A stretch of DNA of 64,000 bases from Variovorax sp. Root411 (GTDB taxonomy: Bacteria; Pseudomonadota; Gammaproteobacteria; Burkholderiales; Burkholderiaceae_C), in assembly GCF_001425205.1 (NCBI RefSeq), contig NZ_LMDW01000016.1, positions 62,001 to 126,000 of the forward strand, written 5' to 3'. Positions within the stretch are counted from its first letter, which is position 1; every line of letters starts with the position of its first letter. The position numbers and the translations under genes are program-made. Shown piece by piece: positions 1 through 9,325 of this stretch. The notes beneath the pieces are model-generated. The model ran no database searches. It was not told where the DNA came from and was given only the letters and a program-made list of their open reading frames with translations.

Positions 1-256
1 CGCCGGTGGTCTTGCCGAAACGGTTGCGGAACTTCTCGACGCGGCCGCCCATGTTGTCGACCGACTTCTGCGTGCCGGTGTAGAACGGGTGCGATTCGCT
101 GGTGGTGTCGAGCTTGAACAGGGGGAGCTCGCGACCGTCGTCGGTCTTGCCCATTTCCTTGGTGTTCGCGCACGAACGGGTCACGAACTTGAAGCCGTTC
201 GACATGTCGACGAACAGGATTTCGCGGTAATTCGGGTGGATGCCTTCTTTTGCCAT
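1..256 (-). CDS. rpmE2: 50S ribosomal protein bL31 type B (3' end outside window)
   Basis: The minus-strand reading frame from the ATG at 256 gives a protein starting MAKEGIHPNYREILF and running on past base 1, so the C-terminus is missing. The block SHPFYTG followed by a GGRVEKF-like segment is characteristic of bL31 in the large ribosomal subunit. Only one cysteine (in RSCANT) is present and there is no CxxC pair, which is the zinc-free 'C-minus' type B paralogue. Such paralogues often replace the zinc-binding form when zinc is scarce; that role is family knowledge and not shown here. A GGAAAG ribosome binding site lies just upstream of the start. Bases 257-437 hold its 5' leader and no other recognisable feature. 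Confidence 0.93.
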   Translation of the reverse strand, partial: MAKEGIHPNYREILFVDMSNGFKFVTRSCANTKEMGKTDDGRELPLFKLDTTSESHPFYTGTQKSVDNMGGRVEKFRNRFGKTTG

Positions 257-437
257 GGTCTTTCCTTTTGCGCTGTTGGAATCAATGCGCGGTCGATGCG
301 AGAGCCACCAGCGTGCCAATGATCTGGCGCGCTGCCCTGGGAAATCCAGGAAGCTGGGCGAAGCTGCCCAGCCGCACTTTTCGCGGAGCCCATGATTATC
401 GCATACTGCCCCATTTTCGAGCAAACGGAGCCCTTCC

Positions 438-1505
438 ATGACCTCTGCACCTCTGCGCGCCGGCCTCGTCGGCTATGGTTTTGCTGGCCAGACCTTCCAC
501 GCGCCCGTGCTTTCGGCCGTTCCGGGGCTCGAACTGGCCGCGGTGGCGAGCTCGCAGCCGCACAAGGTGCATGCCGACTGGCCCGGTGTGGCCGTGGTGC
601 CCGACGTGGCGGCGCTGGTGGCGCGCGCCGACATCGACCTGGTCGTGGTCGCGACGCCCAACGCGCAGCACCATCCGGTCGCCAAGGCAGCGCTGGAGGC
701 CGGCAAGCACGTGGTGGTGGACAAGCCTTTCACGCTCGATGTGGCTGAGGCGAGGGAGCTCGATGCGTTGTCCAAGCGCAACGAGCTTGTCTTGGCGGTG
801 TATCAGAACCGGCGTTTCGATGCCGATTTCCTGACCATCAAGGATGTCCTGGCGTCCGGTGTACTGGGTCGGCCGGTGTACCTGGAGTCGCATTTCGACC
901 GCTTCCGGCCCGAGGTGAAGGCGCGCTGGCGCGAGCAGGCCGTGCCGGGTTCGGGTCTGTGGGTGGACCTGGGCGCCCATCTGGTCGATCAGGCCGTCCA
1001 GCTGTTCGGCCGGCCCGACACGCTCCAGCTCGATACGGCCGCCCTGCGTGATGGCGCACTGGTCGAAGACTACTTTCATGCCGTGCTGCGTTACGAGCAG
1101 GGTCCGCATGCGCCTCTGCGTGTGGTGCTGCATGCCACGACGCTCGCGGCCCATGCGGCGCCGCGCTACATCGTGCACGGCACGCGCGGCAGCTACGTCA
1201 AGCATGGCGTCGATCCGCAGGAGGATGCGCTGCGTGCAGGGCAGCGGCCGCCAGCTGAAGGGTGGGGCGCCGATCCGCTCGACGGCGAACTCACGCTGAT
1301 CGGCAGCGACGGGGCGCCGCACTTTCGCGCCGTGCCAACGCGGGCCGGCAACTACGTCGATTACTACGCCGCGGTCCGCGACGCGATCCTCGGCCGCGGC
1401 CCGAATCCCGTGCCGCCCGAGCAGGCCGTCGCGCTGATGGAGTTGCTCGATATCGGCCGCCAGAGCGCCGCCGAAGGCCGCGCCATCCGCATCGAGCGCC
1501 CATGA
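438..1505 (+). CDS. Gfo/Idh/MocA family NAD(P)-dependent oxidoreductase
   Basis: A 355-residue dehydrogenase of the glucose-fructose oxidoreductase / inositol dehydrogenase family. The Rossmann motif G12-Y-G14-F-A-G17 is at the N-terminus. The EKP-type motif appears as D95-K96-P97, with the lysine conserved. The segment GSGLWVDLGAHLVDQ supplies the usual Asp177 and His181. These features indicate oxidation or reduction of a sugar, inositol or related polyol with a nicotinamide cofactor; the exact substrate cannot be told. A GGAG at 427-430 supports the ATG at 438. The gene stands alone and converges on rho, sharing a bidirectional terminator. Confidence 0.85.
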   Translation: MTSAPLRAGLVGYGFAGQTFHAPVLSAVPGLELAAVASSQPHKVHADWPGVAVVPDVAALVARADIDLVVVATPNAQHHPVAKAALEAGKHVVVDKPFTLDVAEARELDALSKRNELVLAVYQNRRFDADFLTIKDVLASGVLGRPVYLESHFDRFRPEVKARWREQAVPGSGLWVDLGAHLVDQAVQLFGRPDTLQLDTAALRDGALVEDYFHAVLRYEQGPHAPLRVVLHATTLAAHAAPRYIVHGTRGSYVKHGVDPQEDALRAGQRPPAEGWGADPLDGELTLIGSDGAPHFRAVPTRAGNYVDYYAAVRDAILGRGPNPVPPEQAVALMELLDIGRQSAAEGRAIRIERP

Positions 1506-1506
1506 A

Positions 1507-1542
1507 AAAAGCGCGTTGACCCGTGGGGGCCAACGCGCTTTT
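1507..1542. terminator. Bidirectional intrinsic terminator between oxidoreductase gene and rho
   Basis: A perfect 12-bp inverted repeat (1507-1518 and 1531-1542) encloses a 12-base loop. The stem starts with four A and ends with four T, so it can act as a rho-independent terminator on both strands. It begins just two bases after the upstream stop codon and ends 17 bases before the end of rho on the other strand. Confidence 0.85.
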
Positions 1543-1559
1543 GCGGGAGAGCGTGGTGC

Positions 1560-2825
1560 TCAGCCGCCGCGACGCATCATGTCGAAGAACTCGACATTCG
1601 TCTTCGTCGCCTTCATGTTCTTGAGCATCAGCTCCATCGACTCGATCTCGTCCATGTTGTACATGAGCTGGCGCAGGATGCGGGTCTTCTGCAGGATCTC
1701 AGGCGCCAGCAGCAGCTCTTCGCGGCGCGTGCCGCTGCGGTTAAGCTGGATCGAGGGGAACACGCGCTTTTCGTACAAGCGACGGTCGAGGTGGATTTCG
1801 GAGTTGCCGGTGCCCTTGAACTCTTCGAAGATCACTTCGTCCATGCGGCTGCCGGTGTCGATCAGCGCGGTGCCGATGATGGTCAGCGAGCCGCCTTCTT
1901 CCACGTTGCGCGCGGCGCCCAGGAAGCGCTTGGGACGCTGCAGCGCATTCGAATCCACACCGCCGGTCAGCACCTTGCCCGACGAGGGCACGACGTTGTT
2001 GTAGGCGCGGGCGAGGCGGGTGATCGAGTCGAGCAGGATCACCACGTCCTTCTTCAGTTCGACCAGGCGCTTGGCGCGCTCGATCACCATTTCGGCGACG
2101 TGCACGTGGCGCGCTGCGGGCTCGTCGAAGGTCGAAGCAATGACTTCGCCCTTCACCGTGCGCTGCATTTCGGTCACTTCTTCAGGGCGCTCGTCCACGA
2201 GCAGCACCATCATGTGGACGTCGGGGTAGTTGGCGCTGATCGCGTGGGCGATGTGCTGCATCATCACCGTCTTGCCGCTCTTGGGCGGCGCCACGAGCAG
2301 GGCGCGCTGGCCCTTGCCGATGGGGGCGATGATGTCGATGATGCGGCCCGTGATGTTCTCATCGCCCTTGATGCCGTCGCGCTCGAGCTTCATCTGCTCC
2401 TTGGGGAACAGCGGCGTCAGGTTTTCGAACATCACCTTGTGCTTGTTCTGCTCGGGCGGACCGTCGTTGACCTTGTCGAGCTTGGTCAGCGCGAAGTAGC
2501 GCTCGCCGTCCTTGGGCGTGCGCACCTCGCCTTCGATCATGTCGCCGGTGTGCAGGTTGAAGCGGCGCACCTGGCTCGGCGAGATGTAGATGTCGTCCGT
2601 GCTGGCCGTGAAGCTGGTGTCGGGGCTGCGCAGGAAGCCGAAGCCGTCGGGCAGTATTTCGAGCACGCCGTCGGCGAAGACCTGCTCGCCGGCCTTGGCG
2701 CGCTTCTTGATAATCGCGAACATCAACTCCTGCTTGCGCATGCGGCCGACGTTTTCGATCTCAAGCGCTTCGGCTTGCTTGAGGACTTCAGACACGTGGA
2801 GTGCCTTGAGTTCGTTTAAGTGCAT
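1560..2825 (-). CDS. rho: Transcription termination factor Rho
   Basis: The 421-residue protein matches Rho along its full usual length. It has an N-terminal helical Rho_N region beginning [15 protein letters not shown], the RNA-binding cold-shock motif GFGFLR at 61-66, and the Walker A motif APPKSGKT at 179-186. These are followed by the [13 protein letters not shown] block and the [12 protein letters not shown] block typical of the RecA-like ATPase core. Rho is the hexameric RNA helicase that ends transcription of untranslated RNA. trxA lies directly upstream on the same strand, as in many proteobacteria, but trxA has its own terminator, so rho probably also has its own promoter in the 182-base gap (2826-3007). 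Confidence 0.98.
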   Translation of the reverse strand: MHLNELKALHVSEVLKQAEALEIENVGRMRKQELMFAIIKKRAKAGEQVFADGVLEILPDGFGFLRSPDTSFTASTDDIYISPSQVRRFNLHTGDMIEGEVRTPKDGERYFALTKLDKVNDGPPEQNKHKVMFENLTPLFPKEQMKLERDGIKGDENITGRIIDIIAPIGKGQRALLVAPPKSGKTVMMQHIAHAISANYPDVHMMVLLVDERPEEVTEMQRTVKGEVIASTFDEPAARHVHVAEMVIERAKRLVELKKDVVILLDSITRLARAYNNVVPSSGKVLTGGVDSNALQRPKRFLGAARNVEEGGSLTIIGTALIDTGSRMDEVIFEEFKGTGNSEIHLDRRLYEKRVFPSIQLNRSGTRREELLLAPEILQKTRILRQLMYNMDEIESMELMLKNMKATKTNVEFFDMMRRGG

Positions 2826-2960
2826 GGAATGACCCCTCGCGGGGTAATCGAACGGAAAACGGGGGGAGGTTGGGTGTGAAGCGAGAGGTGCCTCACCAAC
2901 CGGGGAACTCGAACCGGTTGCCTGGATAAAGGGCCGGTGATCTGGGGGAGATTATGACAG

Positions 2961-2997
2961 GAAAAACGCGCCGGCCAACGCATTGCGCGCTGGCCGG
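2961..2997 (-). terminator. Intrinsic terminator of trxA
   Basis: On the minus strand an 11-bp stem (arms 2987-2997 and 2971-2981, one imperfect pair, 5-base loop) is followed by GCGTTTTTCC with a five-T run. It lies about 10 bases beyond the trxA stop codon. It should separate trxA transcripts from rho. Confidence 0.8.
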
Positions 2998-3007
2998 TGG
3001 AAATCGC

Positions 3008-3340
3008 TCAGGCGAGCTGCTGGTCGATGAAGGCCGTGAGTTGCGCCTTGCTCATGGCGCCGACCTTGGTGGCGGCCAGTTGGCCGTCCTTGAACAGCAT
3101 CAGCGTTGGAATGCCGCGGATGCCGAACTTGGCGGGGATGTCGCGGTTCTCGTCCACGTTCAGCTTGGTGATCTTCAGCTTGCCTTCGTAGGTGGCCGAC
3201 ACTTCGTCGAGGATCGGCGCGATCATCTTGCAAGGACCGCACCATTCGGCCCAGTAATCGACCAGCACAGGCTGGCTGGACTTGAGCACGTCGGCCTCGA
3301 AGGAGGAATCGGAGATGTGTTTGATGAGTTCGCTGGCCAT
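3008..3340 (-). CDS. trxA: Thioredoxin 1
   Basis: A 110-residue cytosolic thioredoxin of standard length. The redox-active disulfide motif W33-C34-G-P-C37 sits in the expected sequence [12 protein letters not shown]. The cis-proline segment [11 protein letters not shown] follows. It reduces protein disulfides using electrons from thioredoxin reductase. It lies upstream of rho on the same strand. The 154 bases upstream (3341-3494) separate it from the divergent addB-like gene and hold no feature I can define. Confidence 0.97.
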   Translation of the reverse strand: MASELIKHISDSSFEADVLKSSQPVLVDYWAEWCGPCKMIAPILDEVSATYEGKLKITKLNVDENRDIPAKFGIRGIPTLMLFKDGQLAATKVGAMSKAQLTAFIDQQLA

Positions 3341-3494
3341 GTGGGTCCTTGTGCGCAGAGAGTTTCGGTGCAGCTAAAGTGCTGGTCATTGTGACAGAAA
3401 CCAAGGGGTGGCGTGCCGAGCGGGACGCTATGGCAGCGATAGCCAAAAGCCCTTGCGCGTCACGTCCACGCGCTCTCCAACCCCTCGATAGAAC

Positions 3495-6074
3495 ATGAAC
3501 GAAGGCCACCCCGTCCAGGCCCTGTGGTGCGATCCCGCCGGTGGCATCGTTGCGCGGATCGTCCGCGCGCTGGCCGATCGCCAGCTGCATGCCGCCCGCA
3601 CCGTGGTACTGGTGCCCTATGCGCAGCTGATGGGCGTGGCGCGCGCCATGTGGGCCCGCTGCGGCAGCCCTGGCTTCGTGCCGCGTTTCGAGACCACCCA
3701 CAACTGGGCCCGCAGCGCCGGCGGCTTCGTGCCGACCGGCTACGACATCGCGCATGACATGGCGCGCGACCTGGTCACGGCGCAGGCGCTGCTGTCGCAA
3801 GCCGGTTTCAGCGCCGAGCGCTTTGCCCTGGCCGGTCGCGTCGTCGAACTGGCGTATCAACTGGCCCCTCTTGCAGCTGCCGTGAGTCCCGAAGAGCGGG
3901 GCGGCGAATGGGCGCAACGTGCAGCGGGCGTGGCCGAGGCGGGCAGCGAGTCGGAATGGTTCCGCATCGAGAGCGCGCTGATCCGCATCGCCGTCGCGTG
4001 GGCCTCGACCTCGGGCTATGCCACCGATGTGCTTCAACGCGACAGCACGCGCGCGCAGGTCGACGCACTCATCGTGCTCGAAGGCTTCCTGGCCGATCCG
4101 CTCACGCAGTCGCTCTGCAAGCTGTGGGGCGACCGCGCTCTTCATCTCTCGCTCGTGCCTTCGGGCGCGCCCACGCAGGCTGCGGTTTCGCACGTCGCCC
4201 TCGACCCCGAAGACGAAGCCGAGCTCGCCGCCGCCTGCGTGCTGCGCCACCTCGCCGAAGACCGCGCACCGGTCGCCTTGATCGCAACCGACCGCGCCCT
4301 CACGCGCCGCATCAGCGCCCAGCTGAGCGCGCAAGGCATCGTCACGCACGACGAAACGGGCTGGAAGCTGTCGACCACGCGCGCCGCCGCCACGCTGATG
4401 AGCGCGCTGCGCGCCTGCGCCCATGACGCCGACAGCGACCAGGTGCTCGAATGGCTCAAGAGCGGCGCCGATGGCGATGCGCCGATCGTGCAACTGCTCG
4501 AAGCCCGCTTGCGCCGCGAGGGCCTGCGTGACTGGTTGCCCTGGTGTGCCTTGGTGGCGCGCAGCGAGAAAGCGCAGGACGCCACGTTGCTGTCCTTCAC
4601 CGAGGCCATCGAGGCGCGCCGCGCGCCCATGGCCCGATCCCGCCCCCTGGCCGATTGGCTGCGCGCGCTGCGCGAGCTGCTGGAAGCCAGCGGCCAATGG
4701 GCGCTGCTCGACGAAGACCTTGCCGGCGGCAAAGTGATCGGCGCCCTGTGGCTCGATGCCGGCGCGCACGGCGACGACGACGATTTCCCCGGCGGCCGCC
4801 ACACGCTGGCCGAATTCACTGCCTGGGTCCGCGATGTGCTGGAAGACGCGAGCTTCGTGCCTCCCGCAGGCGACCAGGCGCCGAAGGTCATCGTGCTGCC
4901 GCTGTACCAATTGCTGGGCCGTGCGTTCGGTGCGGTGGTCATCCCCGGCTGCGACGACCGGCGCCTGCCCGCATCGCCCGAGCCGCCCGGCAACTGGAGC
5001 GCCGCCCAGCGACTCGAGCTGGGCTTGGCGTCGCGCGAGACGCTCGAAGCCGCACAGCGCGCAGCCTGGGCCGCGGCCCTGCATAACCCGTCGTGCGAGT
5101 TGATCTGGCGCCAGTCCGACGCCAGCGGCGAGCCGGTACGGCCCAGCCCGCTGGTGCAGGCGCTGCAGCTCGATCACGCGCTGCAGCCGTCGGCCGATCC
5201 GCGCACGCCGCGCGAAGTGGCCGTGCAGCCAACCGGATATCCGACTCCTTCCGGCGCGCTCCTGCCACTGGAGAACATCTCGACCAGCGTGTACGAAGAC
5301 CTGCGCCGCTGCCCCTACCGCTTCTTCGCGTTGCGGCAGTTGGGCCTGCGCAGCGCCGACGAGCTCGATGCCGAGGTCGACAAGCGCGACTTCGGCAACT
5401 GGCTGCATGCCGTGCTTGGCCACTTTCACGAGGCGCTGGTCGAAACCCCGACTCAGGATGCGCAGGAACGCGTCGCGCTCATCGAAGAGGCCGCCCGGCG
5501 CGCAACACAGGAGCTCAGCCTGTCCGCGGCCGAGTTCCTGCCTTTCGCCGCAGCCTGGCCCGCGGTGCGCGACGGCTACCTCAACTGGTTGACGGGGCAC
5601 GAAGCGGGCGGCGCGGTCTTCGTCGAAGCCGAGCCCTGGAAGGAACAGCCCCTGGGCACGCTGCGGCTGATCGGCCGGCTCGACCGCATCGACCGCATGC
5701 CCGACGGCCAGGCTTTCGTGATCGACTACAAGACCGAATCGGCAACGGTCAGCAAGGAGCGCGTGAAGGACCCGACCGAAGACACGCAACTGGCCTTCTA
5801 CGCTGCGCTGGTGGCCGACGACACCTTGCGCGCGGCCTATGTGAACGTCGGGGAAAAGTCCTCCGGCACGCAGACCGTCGAGCAGCCCGCCGTGGTCGAG
5901 GCGCGGGATGCGCTGGTGGCCGGCATCATCGACGACTTCACGCGCATCGCGCAGGGGGCTGCACTGCCGCCGCTCGGGGAGGGAGCCGTCTGCGACTACT
6001 GCGCCGCGCGCGGCCTCTGCCGCAAGGACTTCTGGGGCAACGAGGCCCCCCGGCTCGGGGGCATTGCGAAATGA
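3495..6074 (+). CDS. AddB-type PD-(D/E)XK nuclease with iron-sulfur cysteine cluster
   Basis: An 859-residue protein with a degenerate superfamily I helicase body and a C-terminal RecB-type nuclease. The nuclease motif is visible as GRLD (Asp730), then Asp744-Tyr-Lys746. Cys606 (in LRRCPYRFF) together with Cys833-x2-Cys836-x5-Cys842 matches the 4Fe-4S 'staple' cysteines that hold AddB nuclease domains together. No intact Walker A motif is seen, as expected for the inactive-helicase AddB partner. It would work with the next gene in double-strand break end resection and Chi-dependent recombination. Its TGA overlaps the start of the next gene in an ATGA. The symbol addB is withheld only because naming in this family is inconsistent. 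Confidence 0.85.
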   Translation: MNEGHPVQALWCDPAGGIVARIVRALADRQLHAARTVVLVPYAQLMGVARAMWARCGSPGFVPRFETTHNWARSAGGFVPTGYDIAHDMARDLVTAQALLSQAGFSAERFALAGRVVELAYQLAPLAAAVSPEERGGEWAQRAAGVAEAGSESEWFRIESALIRIAVAWASTSGYATDVLQRDSTRAQVDALIVLEGFLADPLTQSLCKLWGDRALHLSLVPSGAPTQAAVSHVALDPEDEAELAAACVLRHLAEDRAPVALIATDRALTRRISAQLSAQGIVTHDETGWKLSTTRAAATLMSALRACAHDADSDQVLEWLKSGADGDAPIVQLLEARLRREGLRDWLPWCALVARSEKAQDATLLSFTEAIEARRAPMARSRPLADWLRALRELLEASGQWALLDEDLAGGKVIGALWLDAGAHGDDDDFPGGRHTLAEFTAWVRDVLEDASFVPPAGDQAPKVIVLPLYQLLGRAFGAVVIPGCDDRRLPASPEPPGNWSAAQRLELGLASRETLEAAQRAAWAAALHNPSCELIWRQSDASGEPVRPSPLVQALQLDHALQPSADPRTPREVAVQPTGYPTPSGALLPLENISTSVYEDLRRCPYRFFALRQLGLRSADELDAEVDKRDFGNWLHAVLGHFHEALVETPTQDAQERVALIEEAARRATQELSLSAAEFLPFAAAWPAVRDGYLNWLTGHEAGGAVFVEAEPWKEQPLGTLRLIGRLDRIDRMPDGQAFVIDYKTESATVSKERVKDPTEDTQLAFYAALVADDTLRAAYVNVGEKSSGTQTVEQPAVVEARDALVAGIIDDFTRIAQGAALPPLGEGAVCDYCAARGLCRKDFWGNEAPRLGGIAK

Positions 6075-9000
6075 ACGGCGCTGCCTACGAACACAACGGC
6101 CGGCACGTCACGCGCGAGGCCTTCTACACCGTCGCCTGCGACCCGCGCCGTTCGGTCGCCGTCGAGGCCTGCGCAGGCGCGGGCAAGACCTGGATGCTGG
6201 TGTCGCGCATCCTGCGCGCGCTGCTCGAAGAGGGCGAGTCTGCCTGCGAGCCGCATGAGATCCTGGCCATCACCTTCACGAAGAAGGCGGCCGGCGAGAT
6301 GCGCGAGCGGCTCGACCAGTGGCTCGAGGATTTTGCCGAACGGACGCCGGAAGAACTGGTCGGCCAGCTCGTGATGCGCGGCGTCGAGCCAGCGGCCGCA
6401 TTGGCCGCCGTGCCGCGCCTGAAGGGCCTTTACAGGCGCCTGCTCGAAGGCGGCAGGCCGGTGCAGTTCCGCACCTTTCACGCCTGGTTCGCGGGCCTGC
6501 TGCGCAACGCGCCGCTCGCGGTGCTGCGCGAGCTGGGCCTGCCGTCGAACTACGAATTGCTCGAAGACGACGCCGAGGCGCGCGGCCACACGTGGCGGCC
6601 CTTCTTCGAGGCCGTCACCGCCGACAAGAACGCGCTGGCCGACTACTACGCTGTCGTCGCTACGCACGGCCGCTCGCAAACGGCCAAGGCCTTGAGCGAG
6701 GCTCTGTCCAAGCGTGGCGAGTTCTTGCTCGCCGATGCCAACGAGGTCGTCGACAGCGGGGTGCAGCCCGCCGGTGTGCTGTTCCCCGCGTATGCCGATG
6801 CGGCCGATCCGGCCCAGGTGCTGTTCGACACGCCGGCCATCTGCGAGGCGCTCTGGGCTGCCGCGCTGGCACTGGGCCGTGCCAGCGCGCCCACTTTCTC
6901 GGCCAAGGGCAGCGAGCTGGAGCAGGCCATCGGTGCACGGCATGCGCAGGGCGTGCTCGATGCGCTGCTGACGCAAAAGGGCGAGGCGCGCAAGTTCAGC
7001 GAAAAGCTCGTCGGCCTGGAGCAGGTGCGCATCGCGCAGGGCCATGCCATCGAGCACAGTGCCGCGCAGGCCCAGCACGCGTCGTGGCTTTTTCAGCAGC
7101 GCATGGCGCGGCTCACGCGCATCCTGATCGCTACCTTCGCCGAAGTGAAGCGCGCGCACGGCTGGGTCGACATGAACGACGTCGAGCAGGCCGCGCAGCT
7201 GCTGCTCGGCCAATCGGCGCTCTCGGGCTGGGTGCAGGAGCGGCTCGACGCGCGCATCGCGCACCTGCTGATCGACGAATTCCAGGACACCAACCCGCTG
7301 CAGTGGCAAGCACTCTACGGCTGGCTCAGCGCGTACACCGGGGCGCAGGGCCGCGCGCCGCGCGTGTTCATCGTGGGCGACCCGAAACAGAGCATTTATC
7401 GCTTCCGCCGCGCCGAGCCGCAGGTGTTCGTCGCTGCGAAGAAGTTCGTGCGCGAAGGGCTCGACGGCGAACTGCTGAACTGCGACCACACCCACCGCAA
7501 CGCACAGGCCGTGGTCGGGCTGGTCAACACCGCGATGCTGGCGGCGCAGGAAGCCGGCGAGTTCGATGGCTACCGCGCCCACACCACCGAGCGCGGCGAC
7601 GAAGGCGAACTGCTCAAGCTGCCGGCCATCGACCGCGACGCACTCGGCGATGCGGCCGATGCGGCACCGGCCGACGACGGCATGCTGCACTGGCGCGACA
7701 GCCTCGTCACGCCGCGCGTGCTGCCCGAAGAACAGCTGCTGCAGAAGGAATGCGAACAGGCCGCGCAATGGGTGGCGCAGCGTATCGCCGACGGCACGCC
7801 GCCGCGCCAGATCATGGTGCTGGCGCGCCGCCGCAGCAGGCTCTCGGCCATGCAGGACGAATTGCGCCAGCGCCACATTCCCGTGCAGCAGCCCGAGAAG
7901 AACGATCTGCACGACGCACCCGAAGTGCAGGACGTGGTCGCGCTGATCGACGCGCTGGTGTCGCCCGCGCACGATCTTTCGCTGGCGCGGGCACTGAAGT
8001 CGCCGGTGTTCGGCATCGGTGACGAGGCGCTGGTGCAGCTCGCGCTGCGCCAGCGCGAGCGCGGCCCGGTGAGCTGGTTCGCGTTGATCCTGAAGGACGA
8101 GAGTCTGCCGCCGGCGCTGATCGAGGTGGGTGTGAAGCTCAAGAAGTGGCAGCGTTGGCTGATGACGCTGCCGCCCCACGACGCGCTCGACGCGATCTTT
8201 CACGATGGCGATCTGCTCGCGAAATTCGGTGCCGCGGTGCCTGCCGCGATGCGCCAGAGCGCGCTGGCCAATCTGCGCGGCCTGCTGTCCGCATCGCTCG
8301 ACATCGATGGCGCACGCTTCGCGACGCCGTATGCACTGGTGCGTGCGCTGCGCGCGGGCGGCGTGCGGGCACCGACCGTGGCCGCGCCCGATGCGGTGCA
8401 ATTGCTGACCGTGCATGGCGCGAAGGGACTGGAGGCCGATACCGTCCTCATGCTCGACTGCGACGCGGCACCACCGCGCGCCCAGACCATGGGCGTGCTG
8501 GTCGAATGGAAGGGCGGCGACAGCGCGCCGACGCGCTTCGTGTTCCTCGCGAGCGAGAAGACGCCGCCGGCCTGCGCGGCGGCATTGCTCGAAGAGGAGC
8601 AGCGCGCACGCCATCGTGAAGAGCTCAATGGCCTTTACGTTGCGACCACGCGGGCACGCGAACGGCTGGTGCTGTCGTCGGTGCGCCCGGCGCGCGCCAA
8701 CGAAGGCAGCTGGTGGGCGCGATTGGAACCGCTGTGCGAGCCTACTGAAGCCGACGAGCCACTGGTCGCCTTGCCGACCGACTCCGGCGCGGGCAGCTTC
8801 TCGATGAAGCGCATGCCTGCGGCGCCCGTGCTGGTCGAACAACCTGCCACCAAGAAAGCGCCAGGTGCCACCGTTGACGCGCGCGCCGCCGCCTTCGGCC
8901 AGGCCGTGCACCGTCTGCTCGAATGGGCTGTCCCTGGCGAGCCGCTGCCTGCGGCCCACGTGCGCGCTGCGGCACGCGAATTCATGCTCGATGCGCAGCA

Positions 9001-9325
9001 GGCGCGCGGTGCTGCCGCGCTGGCTCAGCGCATCCGCGCGGGCGAGGGGGCGTGGGTGTGGGACGATCGCAGGGTCGACTGGCATGGCAACGAAGTCACG
9101 CTGGTGCATGAAGGCGAGACCTTGCGCATCGACCGTCTGGTGCGTGAGCGCGACAGCGGCGCCTGGTGGATCCTCGACTACAAATCCGCGGCGCGCCCCG
9201 AACGGGACGCCGCGCTGATCGCACAGATGCAGCGCTATCGCGCCGCAGTGCAACATGCCTATCCCGGTGCCACGGTGCGCGTCGCGTTCCTCACCGGGCA
9301 GGGCGAACTGGTAAATCTCGAATGA
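6071..9325 (+). CDS. AddA-type UvrD-family helicase/nuclease
   Basis: A 1084-residue protein starting at the ATG that overlaps the upstream stop codon. The Walker A motif ACAGAGKT ends near residue 40, and the DEFQDTN motif (D402) marks a UvrD/Rep superfamily I helicase. The C-terminus carries a second PD-(D/E)XK nuclease with LRIDRLV and then Asp1036-Tyr-Lys1038. A helicase with its own nuclease, next to a nuclease partner with iron-sulfur cysteines, is the two-nuclease AddAB arrangement rather than RecBCD. A longer upstream extension of this reading frame overlaps the addB-like gene and is not coding. Its stop overlaps the next gene start in an ATGA, suggesting translational coupling. Confidence 0.87.
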   Translation: MNGAAYEHNGRHVTREAFYTVACDPRRSVAVEACAGAGKTWMLVSRILRALLEEGESACEPHEILAITFTKKAAGEMRERLDQWLEDFAERTPEELVGQLVMRGVEPAAALAAVPRLKGLYRRLLEGGRPVQFRTFHAWFAGLLRNAPLAVLRELGLPSNYELLEDDAEARGHTWRPFFEAVTADKNALADYYAVVATHGRSQTAKALSEALSKRGEFLLADANEVVDSGVQPAGVLFPAYADAADPAQVLFDTPAICEALWAAALALGRASAPTFSAKGSELEQAIGARHAQGVLDALLTQKGEARKFSEKLVGLEQVRIAQGHAIEHSAAQAQHASWLFQQRMARLTRILIATFAEVKRAHGWVDMNDVEQAAQLLLGQSALSGWVQERLDARIAHLLIDEFQDTNPLQWQALYGWLSAYTGAQGRAPRVFIVGDPKQSIYRFRRAEPQVFVAAKKFVREGLDGELLNCDHTHRNAQAVVGLVNTAMLAAQEAGEFDGYRAHTTERGDEGELLKLPAIDRDALGDAADAAPADDGMLHWRDSLVTPRVLPEEQLLQKECEQAAQWVAQRIADGTPPRQIMVLARRRSRLSAMQDELRQRHIPVQQPEKNDLHDAPEVQDVVALIDALVSPAHDLSLARALKSPVFGIGDEALVQLALRQRERGPVSWFALILKDESLPPALIEVGVKLKKWQRWLMTLPPHDALDAIFHDGDLLAKFGAAVPAAMRQSALANLRGLLSASLDIDGARFATPYALVRALRAGGVRAPTVAAPDAVQLLTVHGAKGLEADTVLMLDCDAAPPRAQTMGVLVEWKGGDSAPTRFVFLASEKTPPACAAALLEEEQRARHREELNGLYVATTRARERLVLSSVRPARANEGSWWARLEPLCEPTEADEPLVALPTDSGAGSFSMKRMPAAPVLVEQPATKKAPGATVDARAAAFGQAVHRLLEWAVPGEPLPAAHVRAAAREFMLDAQQARGAAALAQRIRAGEGAWVWDDRRVDWHGNEVTLVHEGETLRIDRLVRERDSGAWWILDYKSAARPERDAALIAQMQRYRAAVQHAYPGATVRVAFLTGQGELVNLE

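Noticed and set aside
1791-2819. Plus-strand reading frame opposite rho
   Set aside because: The rho frame is conserved along its full length; the opposite frame is a codon-bias shadow.
2952-5789. Long minus-strand reading frame (945 codons) opposite trxA and the addB-like gene
   Set aside because: It lies opposite genes with clear family motifs, its translation is low-complexity and Arg/Gly/Ala-rich, and it shows no domain. It is an artefact of high GC content.
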